Assembly (NCBI GenBank): GCA_009784635.1
Contig: WRBG01000021.1
Span: forward strand, 1-17,347
Direction: 5' to 3'
DNA from: Bacteroidales bacterium
GTDB lineage: Bacteria > Bacteroidota > Bacteroidia > Bacteroidales > UBA932
DNA length: 17,347 bases
Part shown: piece by piece, positions 7,367-16,709 of the stretch
Layout of the letters: every line of letters begins with the position of its first letter
How positions within the stretch are numbered: position 1 is the stretch's first letter
Notes under the pieces: generated by a model
Database searches by the model: none
Told to the model about the DNA's origin: nothing
The model's input: the letters and a program-made list of their open reading frames with translations, nothing else
Position numbers and translations under genes: made by a program

Positions 7367-8548
7367 ATGAACATCACCAACCATCTGTATTATTTAGGCA
7401 TCAACGACCGCAAGAAGCATTTATTCGAAAATAACTGGCCCCTCCCCTTTGGGGTATCCTATAATTCGTACCTCATTGCAGACGAACATACAGCCTTGAT
7501 TGACACCCTCGAATACGGCGCTTACCCCAATTATTTGGGACGCATAGAAGAAATACTCAAGGGAAGAGATTTAGAATATCTGATTATTAACCACATGGAA
7601 CCCGACCATGCGGGTATGACGGGCGAAATATGCAGACGTTATCCCAACATACGAATTATTGCCAATAACAAGGCTTTTAAAATGATAGAGAACTACTTTG
7701 GCTTTACCCATAACCTGATGGAAGCAAAAGATGGAGACCTGCTCGATTTAGGCCGCCACAAACTCCAATTTGTGATGACCCCTTGGCTGCACTGGCCCGA
7801 AACCATGATGACCTACGACACCGCCGACCACCTTCTTTTTTCCTGCGACGCCTTTGGTTCTTTTGGCTGTTTGGATGGTGGCATCTTTGACGATGAGCTT
7901 GACTTTGATTATTATTATCAAGACGAAATGTTGCGCTATTACGCCAATATTGTGGGCAAATACTCCGGCATGGTGCAAAAAGCCCTTGCCAAATTAGCCG
8001 GAGTCCCCCTCCGGTACATCTGCCCCTCCCACGGTCCCATTTGGCGGACGCAACCCACAAAAGCCTTGGGACTTTACGATAAGTGGAGCAAACATCAAGC
8101 TATGGAAGGGGTGGTAATTGCCTTTGCCTCCATGTACGGCCACACCGAACAAACCGCCGATTACATAGCCCGAAAGATAGCCGAACAGGGCATCAAACAC
8201 ATAAGGGTGTACGACGTATCCAAAACCCATGTTTCTTATATACTGAGGGATGTTTGGAAGTACAAAGGATTGGTACTTGGTTCCTGCGCCTACAACGGAG
8301 ACATGCACCCCATGATGCGCCAACTTTGCCACGAACTTGAAATGGCGGCCCCCAAATGTAAGGTATACGGTCTATTCGGAGGCTACAGCTGGAACGGAGG
8401 AGGCTTGAAAAAACTCCAAACTTTTGCCTCTGCCATGGATTGGGAAGAAGCGGCCCTTTCGGCCGACATCTTGGGCGCCCCCGACGCGGAAAAATTAGCT
8501 CCATGTAACATACTGGCTCAAGCCATTGCAGCCAAAATAAAAGAATAA
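7367..8548 (+). CDS. Flavodiiron protein (FprA-type O2/NO reductase)
   Basis: A 393-residue A-type flavoprotein. The N-terminal metallo-beta-lactamase-like domain carries the full diiron ligand set: His76, Glu78, Asp80 and His81 (HMEPDH), His142 (WLHWP), Asp161 and His222 (SHGPIW). A flavodoxin domain starts near residue 248, with the FMN phosphate loop ASMYGHTEQTAD at 254-265. There is no C-terminal rubredoxin extension, so it needs an external electron donor. Members reduce O2 to water and/or NO to N2O in the cytoplasm and protect anaerobes; the substrate preference cannot be read from sequence. It lies 2 bases after ligA and 3 bases before the membrane protein gene. Protection of HydG and a hydrogenase is a plausible role, by inference from context. 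Confidence 0.95.
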   Translation: MNITNHLYYLGINDRKKHLFENNWPLPFGVSYNSYLIADEHTALIDTLEYGAYPNYLGRIEEILKGRDLEYLIINHMEPDHAGMTGEICRRYPNIRIIANNKAFKMIENYFGFTHNLMEAKDGDLLDLGRHKLQFVMTPWLHWPETMMTYDTADHLLFSCDAFGSFGCLDGGIFDDELDFDYYYQDEMLRYYANIVGKYSGMVQKALAKLAGVPLRYICPSHGPIWRTQPTKALGLYDKWSKHQAMEGVVIAFASMYGHTEQTADYIARKIAEQGIKHIRVYDVSKTHVSYILRDVWKYKGLVLGSCAYNGDMHPMMRQLCHELEMAAPKCKVYGLFGGYSWNGGGLKKLQTFASAMDWEEAALSADILGAPDAEKLAPCNILAQAIAAKIKE

Positions 8549-8551
8549 ATC

Positions 8552-9493
8552 ATGCAGACCCCGAGCATCAAAAACTACTACCGTAAGACCGACAAATTCC
8601 TAAGTCATGACATTTGGGATATAGACCATAAGGATTACAGAGGCAGTAAGGCCCGCGGACTGCGTTATTTAAAAATACTGCTCATTACCCTCAAGGGTAT
8701 GTCAACCCACAAAGTGGGACTACAGGCCGCCGCCCTCACTCTTTTTAGCCTCATCGCCATTGTCCCCTTTATTGCCGTTGCCTACGCCATCACCCGCGGA
8801 TTTGGCTTTGCCGGAGAATTGGAATCCATGATTTACACCCAATTCAGCGGGCAGGAAGAAATCATGCAATGGATACTCACATCGGCACACAACCTGTTGG
8901 ACACCAGCAAAAGCGGGTTCTTCGGCATCCTTGGCTTTCTTACCTTTCTTTGGTCTATTGTTTGGCTCATGATTAGTGTGGAGCAAATGTTTAACAATAT
9001 ATGGCAGGTAAAAAACAACAGCCCGTTGATTCGTAAAATACTGGTATATTTTGGATTGATTATTCTTTTTCCCTTGATTCTCGGAAGCTCTTTTATGATT
9101 CCCCTAAGTTACAACCATTTTATACAACGTATTGGATGGAACGTGGCTTTCCTCAGTTCCCTCAAGCCTGTGGTGGGCTGGCTCATACACGTGGTGTTTA
9201 CCGGATTCCTCTTTTTCACGGCCTTCACGCTCATCCCCAAGACCAAGGTCTACGGCCTGCCCGCACTCAAGGCCGCCCTTTTCACGGCTTTGGCTTTTGT
9301 GGTGATACAAATCCTGTACGTAGAAACCCAGCTCTTTCTGTCTAAGCTAAACGCCGTCTACGGTGTTTTTGCCGCCCTTCCCTTTTTTATGATGTGGTTA
9401 AATACCACATGGTTCATTGTTCTGTTGGGCGCAGAACTCTCTTTTACTTTTCAATACATTGACCACCGTTATGCAACAAAAAATCCTGTCTAA
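8552..9493 (+). CDS. YihY/BrkB-family inner-membrane protein
   Basis: A 313-residue protein with six predicted transmembrane helices, roughly residues 57-80, 121-143, 162-184, 205-228, 239-260 and 269-298. The polar N-terminus of about 50 residues is probably cytoplasmic. The last helices contain 'YGVFAALPFFMMW' and 'VLLGAELSF', the most conserved block of the YihY/BrkB family. Members were once annotated as ribonuclease BN, but that assignment is known to be wrong; the molecular role remains unclear. The 3' end overlaps the hydG start by 23 bases, suggesting translational coupling. The start at 8552 follows the flavodiiron stop by 3 bases. Confidence 0.9.
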   Translation: MQTPSIKNYYRKTDKFLSHDIWDIDHKDYRGSKARGLRYLKILLITLKGMSTHKVGLQAAALTLFSLIAIVPFIAVAYAITRGFGFAGELESMIYTQFSGQEEIMQWILTSAHNLLDTSKSGFFGILGFLTFLWSIVWLMISVEQMFNNIWQVKNNSPLIRKILVYFGLIILFPLILGSSFMIPLSYNHFIQRIGWNVAFLSSLKPVVGWLIHVVFTGFLFFTAFTLIPKTKVYGLPALKAALFTALAFVVIQILYVETQLFLSKLNAVYGVFAALPFFMMWLNTTWFIVLLGAELSFTFQYIDHRYATKNPV

Positions 9494-10892
9494 AAACGCA
9501 ATAGACTTTATAGACGACCAAAAATTACACCGGCTGATTGGCGAGACACGGGAAGACCGGATACGCAGCCGAGATATTGTGCAAAAAAGTATGCAGAAAG
9601 AGGCGCTGTCCCTTGAGGAGACCGCAGCCCTGCTGGCCATTTCCTCGCCGGATGGATTGGAAGAACTTTTTGAATCGGCCAAAAGCCTTAAAAAGGCCAT
9701 TTACGGAAACCGCATTGTACTCTTTGCCCCTTTATACATCGGAAATTATTGTGTGAACAATTGCAGTTACTGCGGATTCCGCAAGTCGCTGCGCAACACG
9801 GTACGGCGCACCCTCAGCGACCAAGAATTAACGGCAGAAGTGGCGCAATTGCAGCGCGAAGGACATAAACGCTTGATTTTGGTATATGGAGAACATCCGC
9901 AAGAATATACGCCCGAATTTATCGCCCATACGGTAAAAATCTGCTATGGAGTTAAAACAGAGCATGGAGGAGAAATCAGAAGACTAAATATCAACGCAGC
10001 TCCCCTTTCCATAGAGGGCTTCAAGACGGTTAAGGAGGCGGGAATCGGGACTTTTCAAGTTTTTCAAGAGACCTATCATAAAGAGAGTTACAATCAATAC
10101 CATCCCATCAACACCGTAAAAGGCGATTATATGTGGCGACTAAACGCCATGAACCGCGCTTTTGAAGGGGGATGCGACGACGTGGGTTTGGGCGCCCTTT
10201 TTGGACTTTACGATTGGCGGTTTGAAGTGTTGGGATTGGTGGCACACTCCGCATACTTGCAGCAAACCTATGGGGTGGGACCTCATACGCTGAGTTTCCC
10301 CCGCATCAAAGCGGCGCATGGACTAAAGATGAATATGCAATATCAAGTTTCGGACGAGCAATTTAAACAATTGGTCGCGGTTCTGCGCCTTGCCGTACCC
10401 TATACGGGTCTTATCATGACTGCCAGAGAATCCCCCCAAGTCCGGGACGACGTTATTGAATTTGGCGTGTCTCAAATTGACGCCGGCACCCGCTTGGAGG
10501 TGGGAAGCTACCAAGAGCCTCGCGGCGGGGAACAGGAACTAAAAAGGGAGCAGTTTAAAATCGGGGATTCGAGGGAGTTGGACGAAGTAATCGGCTGGCT
10601 CCTCCAAAAAGGGTTTATTCCCAGCTTTTGCACCTCCTGTTATCGTTTGGGGCGCACCGGAGTACACTTCATGGAGTACGCCATCCCGGGATTCATCGGT
10701 AAGTTCTGTACCCCCAACGCCCTGCTGACCTTGGCCGAATATATAGAAGATTACTCGTCTCCCCAAACAAAAGAAACAGGTTATCAATTAATTGACAAAG
10801 AATTAGACCAATTTCCGGAAGGAGATTTCAAAACTAAAATCCAACAAAAACTCCAACAGATAAAAACCGGACAAAGGGATTTATTGTATTAA
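9471..10892 (+). CDS. hydG: [FeFe]-hydrogenase maturase HydG (radical SAM tyrosine lyase)
   Basis: A 473-residue radical SAM enzyme that cleaves tyrosine to p-cresol and dehydroglycine, yielding the CO and CN- ligands of the [FeFe]-hydrogenase H-cluster. The SAM cluster motif is C94-x3-C98-x2-C101 (CVNNCSYC). The C-terminal auxiliary cluster motif is C387-x2-C390-x22-C413, in 'FCTSCYRLGRTG'. That C-terminal motif and the length separate it from ThiH, which is about 370 residues and lacks it. The ATG at 9471 gives the usual N-terminus. An in-frame ATG at 9417 would add 18 residues encoded inside yihY and is unlikely. HydE, HydF and the hydrogenase are absent from the window, so the pathway must be completed elsewhere. 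Confidence 0.95.
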   Translation: MQQKILSKNAIDFIDDQKLHRLIGETREDRIRSRDIVQKSMQKEALSLEETAALLAISSPDGLEELFESAKSLKKAIYGNRIVLFAPLYIGNYCVNNCSYCGFRKSLRNTVRRTLSDQELTAEVAQLQREGHKRLILVYGEHPQEYTPEFIAHTVKICYGVKTEHGGEIRRLNINAAPLSIEGFKTVKEAGIGTFQVFQETYHKESYNQYHPINTVKGDYMWRLNAMNRAFEGGCDDVGLGALFGLYDWRFEVLGLVAHSAYLQQTYGVGPHTLSFPRIKAAHGLKMNMQYQVSDEQFKQLVAVLRLAVPYTGLIMTARESPQVRDDVIEFGVSQIDAGTRLEVGSYQEPRGGEQELKREQFKIGDSRELDEVIGWLLQKGFIPSFCTSCYRLGRTGVHFMEYAIPGFIGKFCTPNALLTLAEYIEDYSSPQTKETGYQLIDKELDQFPEGDFKTKIQQKLQQIKTGQRDLLY

Positions 10893-10893
10893 T

Positions 10894-13086
10894 ATGCAAA
10901 CAAAACAGGATAGGGCGCTGATTGCCCGTGAATTTGAAGAACTGAGGAAAGCCAGCCTCAAACGATGCGCCAACCAAGAGGAGTGCGACACTGTGCAGCG
11001 TGCATTTGAGTTTGCCGACGAAGCCCATAAAGACATGCGCAGACGTTCCGGAGAGCCTTATATCCTGCATCCCATAGCGGTAGCCACCATTGTAGTCAAA
11101 GAAATCGGATTGGGCTGCAAATCCATCGTATCGGCCCTGCTTCACGACGTAGTAGAAGACACCGACTATGGCATGGAAGACATCCAGCGACTCTTTGGCT
11201 CCAAAATCGCCTCTTTGGTAGACGGACTTACCAAAATCAACATTGCTTTTGACTCCGGACAATCCCAGCAGGCAGAAAATTTCAAGCGCATACTGCTCAC
11301 CTTAGGCAACGATGTACGGGTCATACTGATTAAGCTGGCAGACCGGCTGCACAACCTCCGCACCATAGAGTTCATACCTCGGCACAAGCAGGCTAAAATC
11401 TTGAGCGAAACCATGTATATCTTCATTCCTTTGGCCCATAGATTAGGACTTTACGCCATTAAATCAGAAATGGAGAATATTTGGTTCAGCTACTCCCTGC
11501 CCGAAGAACACGCCCGGATTCAAGAAAAATTATCTGTTGTCACCTCTACCCGTAACGATGCCATCAATCTGTTTCTGACCCCTTTGTCTGAGATTTTAGA
11601 CCAAATCGGATACCCTTATACCCTCACCACCCGCGTCAAAACCCCCTACTCGATATGGAGGAAGATGCAAACCAAAGGCATTCCCTTTGACCAGATTTAC
11701 GATATTTTTGCCATCCGCATTGTGTTTGAGCCTAAGCCGGATATGGACGAACGAACCCAGTGTTTCCACATTTACACCGGCATTACCAAGAAGTACCTAT
11801 CTAAAAGCGACCGCATACGGGATTGGACCAACAAGCCCAAATCCAATGGCTACGAATCCCTTCACTGCACCCTCATGGGCCCCGAAGGCAATTGGGTAGA
11901 AGTGCAAATCAGAACCAAACGGATGGATGAAATAGCAGAGCGGGGCGTGGCCGCTCATTGGGCATATAAAGACAACATACTCTACGAATCCGAAATAGAC
12001 AAACTCATCGAACAAGTCCGGGCGGTATTAGAAGACCCCAACGCCAACGCCCTCGAAGTTTTGGACAGGTTTCATACCAGCCTGTTATCTCCCGATATTT
12101 ATGTATTTACCCCCAAGGGAGAAACCTGTAGCCTGCCCAAAGGCTCCACCGCCCTCGATTTTGCCTACGCCATACATTCGGCCATAGGCCACCAAGCCAT
12201 TGCTGCCAAGGCCAACCATAAGTTAGTTTCCCTCAATTATGTATTGCAGCCCGGAGACCAAATAGAAATCATTACCGCCGATGCGCAACAGCCCCAAAGG
12301 GAGTGGTTGGATTTTGTAAAAACGCCCAAGGCAAGGGCCGCCATCACAGAAGCGCTTAAAGCAGAGGTAACCGACCACTTGAAAAAAGGACAACTCATCC
12401 TTGACGAAAAATTGGCGGCCTTGGGCGTTCAACCCAAGGCGAGGGTGCTGCGCAAACTCATGGAAGCCTACAAACAAAACAACCGAGACGCCCTTTACAG
12501 CGGAATCGGAACCGGTATTATTGACCTCTCGGACCTGCAAAAAGTCCTCAAACAAAACAAGCCCAATAAAAACGTATCCTACTGGAGGCTTGGTTTTCCC
12601 AAAATAAATGCAACGGTCAAAAAGCGTTTTGCCTTACAGGAAAACCCCTTGGAAAAAACCCTTTCTTACCGTGCCGCCCACTGTTGCCGCCCCATCCCCG
12701 GCGACCAGATTATGGCCTTAAAGCAGGATGACGGAGAAGTGCTGATTCACAAAAAGTCCTGCCCCGTAGCCATACAGGATGCCGCCCGTTTTGGAGACCG
12801 CATTGTAGAGGCAGAATGGCAAAAACACATCTACAGCTCCTTTTTGGTCAGAATTTCGATTAGGGGCATAGACCGGTTAGGCATATTAAACGACATCACC
12901 CAATATGTTGCCTTAGTGTTGAGTATCAATATACGTAAGGTAATTGTAGAAACCCACGACGGCATTTTTGAGGGGCATATAGACCTCTACGTCCACCATG
13001 CCGAAGAAGTAGACCGGTTAATGAAAAATATTCAAAAAATACAGGGCGTGGAATTTGTTTCCCGTACCGATTTAAAAGATATCTAA
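10894..13086 (+). CDS. Bifunctional (p)ppGpp synthetase/hydrolase, RelA/SpoT type
   Basis: A 730-residue long RSH protein controlling the stringent response. The N-terminal HD hydrolase domain is intact: His59, His84-Asp85 with EDT at 88-90, and Asp150 in LADRLHN. The synthetase domain has RVKTPYSIWRKM (247-258), 'DIFAIRIV' (270-277), KSNGYESLH (316-324) and Glu336 in VEVQIRT. A TGS domain follows at about 390-450 (DIYVFTPKGE), then a conserved-cysteine region around residue 596 (CCRPIPGDQIM) and a C-terminal ACT domain from about 650. With both catalytic centres preserved, it should both make and degrade (p)ppGpp. The symbol rel or spoT depends on the scheme used. It starts 1 base after hydG ends and lies 1 base before the lipoprotein gene. 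Confidence 0.95.
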   Translation: MQTKQDRALIAREFEELRKASLKRCANQEECDTVQRAFEFADEAHKDMRRRSGEPYILHPIAVATIVVKEIGLGCKSIVSALLHDVVEDTDYGMEDIQRLFGSKIASLVDGLTKINIAFDSGQSQQAENFKRILLTLGNDVRVILIKLADRLHNLRTIEFIPRHKQAKILSETMYIFIPLAHRLGLYAIKSEMENIWFSYSLPEEHARIQEKLSVVTSTRNDAINLFLTPLSEILDQIGYPYTLTTRVKTPYSIWRKMQTKGIPFDQIYDIFAIRIVFEPKPDMDERTQCFHIYTGITKKYLSKSDRIRDWTNKPKSNGYESLHCTLMGPEGNWVEVQIRTKRMDEIAERGVAAHWAYKDNILYESEIDKLIEQVRAVLEDPNANALEVLDRFHTSLLSPDIYVFTPKGETCSLPKGSTALDFAYAIHSAIGHQAIAAKANHKLVSLNYVLQPGDQIEIITADAQQPQREWLDFVKTPKARAAITEALKAEVTDHLKKGQLILDEKLAALGVQPKARVLRKLMEAYKQNNRDALYSGIGTGIIDLSDLQKVLKQNKPNKNVSYWRLGFPKINATVKKRFALQENPLEKTLSYRAAHCCRPIPGDQIMALKQDDGEVLIHKKSCPVAIQDAARFGDRIVEAEWQKHIYSSFLVRISIRGIDRLGILNDITQYVALVLSINIRKVIVETHDGIFEGHIDLYVHHAEEVDRLMKNIQKIQGVEFVSRTDLKDI

Positions 13087-13087
13087 G

Positions 13088-14881
13088 ATGAATTTTAAAA
13101 AAGCGTTCCCTATCCTGCTCCTGTCGGCCTTTGGCTATCTTGTTTTTGCTCCCTCCTGCGCCAATACCAGCGCTCCTCCCGGCGGCGGAGCCAAAGATAC
13201 CATTCCGCCGGTCTTGCTGCACACCAACCCGCCGGCCAACTCCACGCATTTTTCCGGAAGAAGAATCCAATTGACGTTTGATGAATTTGTAAAACTAAAC
13301 GACGCGCTCAACCAAATCTACCTCTCCCCTCCCCAATCCAGACGTCCGGTAACTGTGGTAAGGGGGAAATCGGTGGTGATGACCTTTCCCCAGCCCCTTG
13401 ACTCGGCCACCACCTACCACATCCAGTTTGGTCTGTCCATTCAAGACAACAACGAGGGCAATCCTTTTGGCGCTTACAGCTTTAGTTTTTCCACCGGCAG
13501 CGAACTCGACAGCCTTAGTTTTTCGGGTTACTTGGTAGACGCCCAAACCCTCCTGCCCATAGCCAACGCCAGCATACTCCTCCACACCAACCACGCCGAC
13601 ACATCGGTATACAAAAACCTTCCCAACGCCTTGGGCAGAACCGATTCATGGGGTTATTTTTATTTGCCCAACCTCAAACCTGTCCCCTATCGGGTTTTTG
13701 CCATAGAAGACCCAAACCGCAACCATAAATTAGACGATAACGAAACAGTCGCCTTTTTAGACAGCCTGTTTGTACCCGTTCACACCATAACGCCGGAACG
13801 CCTTGCCCATATTTTGGTTGACCCCCAAGACACCTTGAATATGCTGAGGCGTCCCGTGGAGCAAACCCTGTATCTGTTCAAGGAGAAGCCCAAGCGACAG
13901 GTGCTGCGCGACAAAGTCCGCCCCCAGCCTCGGATGTTCTTCTTTACTTTCAACGCTCCGGACGCCCATGTTATTGATTTGGACGTTCAAGGAGTAGACT
14001 CCCTTTCCATCGTCCGCGAACGCAGTTTTTGGGGAGACACCCTCCGGTACTGGATATCGGGCAACCACGTACCCGACACCATTAGGGGAACGGTTCATTA
14101 CCTCAGAACCGATTCGCTCAATCAGCTTTCTCCCTACGAAGAACGCTTTAGCCTCAACCTCCCCAGAGAGCGGGAAGGTCAGTCAGAAAGGAAAGACACG
14201 CTCATCGTAGAACTAAAATCCAAAGGAGAGTTGGTAGAGCGGCAGGGCATTGAGTTTTTGTTCTCTAATTATCCCGCAGTGTTTTACACAGACTCCATCA
14301 TCCTCCGGTACGCCACAGCCGGAGAAGAAAAGGTCAAAGTCCCCTTTACTTTTCACAAAGATTCTTTAGACGGCTGCCGTTACTACCTCCACGCCCAAAC
14401 ATGGATACCCAACACCGAATATACCTTGGTTGTTCCTCAAAATACCTTCAAAGACGTATACGGATTTGCCAACGATTCCCTTACCCATCAAGTAAGCATC
14501 CCCGACCCAAACAAATTCGGCTCTATCACAGTGATTTTAGAAGGAGGAGCCGGGGCCTATGTGGTGGATTTGTTGTCGGAATCACGGGACAGGGTAGTCC
14601 GCAGCCTCCACCTAAAGTCGGGAGAAACCGGACTTTTCTCCTATTTGGCAGATGGAAAATATGCGATTCGGATTACCGAGGATAAAAACGGCAACGGCGT
14701 TTGGGACACCGGCAATCTGTCTATAGGGCTTCAACCCGAACGGGTGCGTATTTACCGGTTCTCCGGAGAAGCGGACACCATTGAAATTACCGACAAAATC
14801 GAACTGGAACAAACCATTGACCTTGATAAACTTTTTACCCATGATATTGCGCCCTCCATTCCTCCAAAAACTTCAAAATAG
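13088..14881 (+). CDS. SbsA-type Ig-like domain lipoprotein
   Basis: A 597-residue exported protein. The N-terminus is a signal ending in the lipobox-like APSC, with Cys24 as the likely lipidated residue, followed by a Gly/Pro linker and KDTIPPVL, the hallmark of a conserved Bacteroidota family. Residues about 38-137 form an Ig-like SbsA domain (Big_5): 'IQLTFDEFVKL' near the start and 'YSFSFSTG' at the end. A second beta domain near 150-225 resembles a carboxypeptidase-regulatory fold. The C-terminal part includes DKNGNGVWDTG (about residues 533-543), a recurrent motif near the end of this family. The role is unknown, probably at the outer membrane. It overlaps the next gene by 41 bases, so the pair is likely made together. 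Confidence 0.85.
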   Translation: MNFKKAFPILLLSAFGYLVFAPSCANTSAPPGGGAKDTIPPVLLHTNPPANSTHFSGRRIQLTFDEFVKLNDALNQIYLSPPQSRRPVTVVRGKSVVMTFPQPLDSATTYHIQFGLSIQDNNEGNPFGAYSFSFSTGSELDSLSFSGYLVDAQTLLPIANASILLHTNHADTSVYKNLPNALGRTDSWGYFYLPNLKPVPYRVFAIEDPNRNHKLDDNETVAFLDSLFVPVHTITPERLAHILVDPQDTLNMLRRPVEQTLYLFKEKPKRQVLRDKVRPQPRMFFFTFNAPDAHVIDLDVQGVDSLSIVRERSFWGDTLRYWISGNHVPDTIRGTVHYLRTDSLNQLSPYEERFSLNLPREREGQSERKDTLIVELKSKGELVERQGIEFLFSNYPAVFYTDSIILRYATAGEEKVKVPFTFHKDSLDGCRYYLHAQTWIPNTEYTLVVPQNTFKDVYGFANDSLTHQVSIPDPNKFGSITVILEGGAGAYVVDLLSESRDRVVRSLHLKSGETGLFSYLADGKYAIRITEDKNGNGVWDTGNLSIGLQPERVRIYRFSGEADTIEITDKIELEQTIDLDKLFTHDIAPSIPPKTSK

Positions 14882-15554
14882 CAGAAAACTTGGGCTTTTA
14901 GCGCTCTTGGCCCTATGCTGCCTCTCTCCGGCCAAAGCCCAGCATTTGGTAGGCTTGAGGGGAGGATACTCCTTGTCGGGCGTACACTTTAGGTTTTACG
15001 ACAACTACAAAAACATAGGTACGCCGATTAACTTTTCTCTGCTCTACACCTATTACCACAGTTTGTGGGGCGTAAGTCCCTACTTTGGAATCCAAACAGG
15101 CATCAATTATGCCGAACAGGGATTTGTCAAGACCTTTGCTTCTCATCCGGATTATCAAGAAATCACCCGTTACCGCGTGGTCAAAGTCCCCTTGGTTTCT
15201 CAGTTTCATATTGATTTTTGGCAGATGCGCCTGTTGATTAACATAGGCGCCTTTGCCGGCTATCGCTTGAGCGCCACCGAAGAATATCCGCGAGACATAC
15301 ATCAGCCTTTTGGAGACATCATTAAAAAGGATTATGTTTTTGACTGTTACGACCGGCGGGCCGACTTTGGCTTCATCGGAGGCGGGGGCTTGGCTTTTAA
15401 AAGACTCCCTTTTGAAATACAAGTGGAATGTAACTACCAGTATTCCCTCTCTATGCTCTACCAACCCAGAAAACTGAGCAACCTTTACTATCTGTACACC
15501 TTTCCCCACCAGCTTATTTTTTCCGTAGGGCTGTTCTTTCATTTGTCCAAGTAA
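14841..15554 (+). CDS. Outer-membrane beta-barrel protein (PorT/OMP_b-brl_2-like)
   Basis: A 237-residue exported protein if started at ATG 14841. That start gives a normal signal peptide: basic N-terminus, LGLLALLALCCL, and a cleavage site after AKA before Gln. An upstream in-frame ATG at 14781 would add 20 residues encoded inside the lipoprotein gene and spoil the signal peptide. The mature part is built of alternating strands such as 'LVGLRGGYSLSGVHF', 'VSPYFGIQTGINYAEQGF' and 'LLINIGAFAGYRLS', and it ends in a hydrophobic strand closing on FFHLSK, as expected for a small beta-barrel. The PorT-like family assignment is tentative; the porin-like location is better supported. It is the last gene of the seven-gene run and faces the Fic gene convergently. 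Confidence 0.75.
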   Translation: MILRPPFLQKLQNSRKLGLLALLALCCLSPAKAQHLVGLRGGYSLSGVHFRFYDNYKNIGTPINFSLLYTYYHSLWGVSPYFGIQTGINYAEQGFVKTFASHPDYQEITRYRVVKVPLVSQFHIDFWQMRLLINIGAFAGYRLSATEEYPRDIHQPFGDIIKKDYVFDCYDRRADFGFIGGGGLAFKRLPFEIQVECNYQYSLSMLYQPRKLSNLYYLYTFPHQLIFSVGLFFHLSK

Positions 15555-15586
15555 GTTTGCGGGAACGGGAATACGGGAAATGTAAG

Positions 15587-15617
15587 TACGGCAAGATGGC
15601 GGCTGCTTGCGCCGGTA
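15587..15617. other. Imperfect inverted repeat between convergent genes
   Basis: TACGGCAAG (15587-15595) can pair with CTTGCGCCGGTA (15606-15617) with two bulged bases, forming a GC-rich hairpin between the end of the outer-membrane gene and the end of the Fic gene. There is no T-tract on either side, so it is not a classical terminator, though it could end transcription or protect the 3' end. The 90-base gap holds nothing else I can identify. Confidence 0.3.
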
Positions 15618-15644
15618 TGCAGGACGGTAGACGCCGTATGTTGG

Positions 15645-16709
15645 CTACTTGATTACATAAATAGTTCCTTTTCCTTTTCCTACGGTGGTTATAATTTGCT
15701 CATTTTTCAAATATTGCAAATCTTTTTTCAAGGTGTTTGGTGAAATGTCGTGAAAATTAGCGGATATGTCGACAATTTTAACCGTTCTTTGTTCAACGAT
15801 AAATTCTTTGAGTAGTTTTTGTCTTTCGTTTAAATAACCGCCTTTTTGCTTGAAAACATCATACTTTTTGTCCAATTTTTCAGTCAGTGTTTTCAAACTT
15901 TCCAAAAAGAAAAGCAACCATTTGTCAATTATGTCTTCTTGGGTTATTCGTTTGCGTTGCGCGGTCATTAGGGCATCGTAATATGTCTTTTTGTTTTTTT
16001 CAATGTGATTTTCAAACGAAATATATTGTATAAATTCGTATCCACATTGTAGCAAAAAAAGCGTTGTGAGCAAGCGACTTAATCTACCGTTACCGTCTTG
16101 GAAAGGGTGAATACTCAAAAATTCATACACAAAAACGGCCCATACAATAAGCGGGTGTATTGTTTTTTCTTTCCATTGAAGATTTGTCCATTCGATGATT
16201 TCAAACATTTCGCCTTCAACCAAAGCGGGTTCGGTGGTATCAAAAATAGTTTTCTGCTCGCCTGTAGGATAAGTTGCTACAACTTTATTAGACAGATTTT
16301 TGTAACCACCACGGTGTCGCTCATCTTTGCTACTGTGCTTCAATAATAATTGATGCAATTGTTTGATGTAATTTTCAGACAGTCTGATTTCTGAAAAATG
16401 GTCAAAAATAAGTTCTAAAACTTCATAATATCCAACTACTTCCTGTTCATCGCGGGTTTTGAATTTTGTGATTTTTACATCTTTCAGCAACTGTTTTACC
16501 TCATCATCGGTCATTGTTGCCCCCTCGATACGGGTAGAGGAGCCGACGCTTTCAATTGTGGCAATTCTTCGCAATTCTTTCAGGTAACGATTTTCGCGTT
16601 TTTCAACAACATTCCATTTTCCCCGGTATTCGTCAATCGCTGCAATAAGTTGCATAACACGCTGATTGGTGGGAAAATCAAAGTTTAGTTTTTGAATGTA
16701 TTTATCCAT
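15645..16709 (-). CDS. Fic-domain protein with N-terminal inhibitory motif and C-terminal winged helix
   Basis: A 354-residue Fic protein, expected to transfer AMP (or another nucleotide moiety) from a nucleotide to a hydroxyl side chain of a target protein. The catalytic motif HPFQDGNGRLSR (201-212) is complete, with the essential His201 and the anion-binding GNGR. An N-terminal S-x3-E-G motif (STRIEG, residues 58-63) matches the class II autoinhibitory helix, with Glu62 as the likely inhibitory glutamate. Residues about 292-354 look like a winged helix-turn-helix domain ('DISANFHDISPNTLKKDLQYL'), suggesting DNA binding. The target is unknown. The gene is visibly AT-richer than the operon facing it, hinting at separate acquisition. 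Paired 11-base repeats flank its promoter. Confidence 0.92.
   Translation of the reverse strand: MDKYIQKLNFDFPTNQRVMQLIAAIDEYRGKWNVVEKRENRYLKELRRIATIESVGSSTRIEGATMTDDEVKQLLKDVKITKFKTRDEQEVVGYYEVLELIFDHFSEIRLSENYIKQLHQLLLKHSSKDERHRGGYKNLSNKVVATYPTGEQKTIFDTTEPALVEGEMFEIIEWTNLQWKEKTIHPLIVWAVFVYEFLSIHPFQDGNGRLSRLLTTLFLLQCGYEFIQYISFENHIEKNKKTYYDALMTAQRKRITQEDIIDKWLLFFLESLKTLTEKLDKKYDVFKQKGGYLNERQKLLKEFIVEQRTVKIVDISANFHDISPNTLKKDLQYLKNEQIITTVGKGKGTIYVIK

Noticed and set aside
9417..9470. Upstream in-frame ATG that would extend HydG by 18 residues
   Set aside because: The extension lies inside yihY, does not resemble HydG, and the ATG at 9471 gives the expected N-terminus and length.
14913..15542. 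209-codon open frame antisense to the outer-membrane protein gene
   Set aside because: It is a shadow of a strongly supported gene with a signal peptide and barrel strands; its translation shows no domain or signal.
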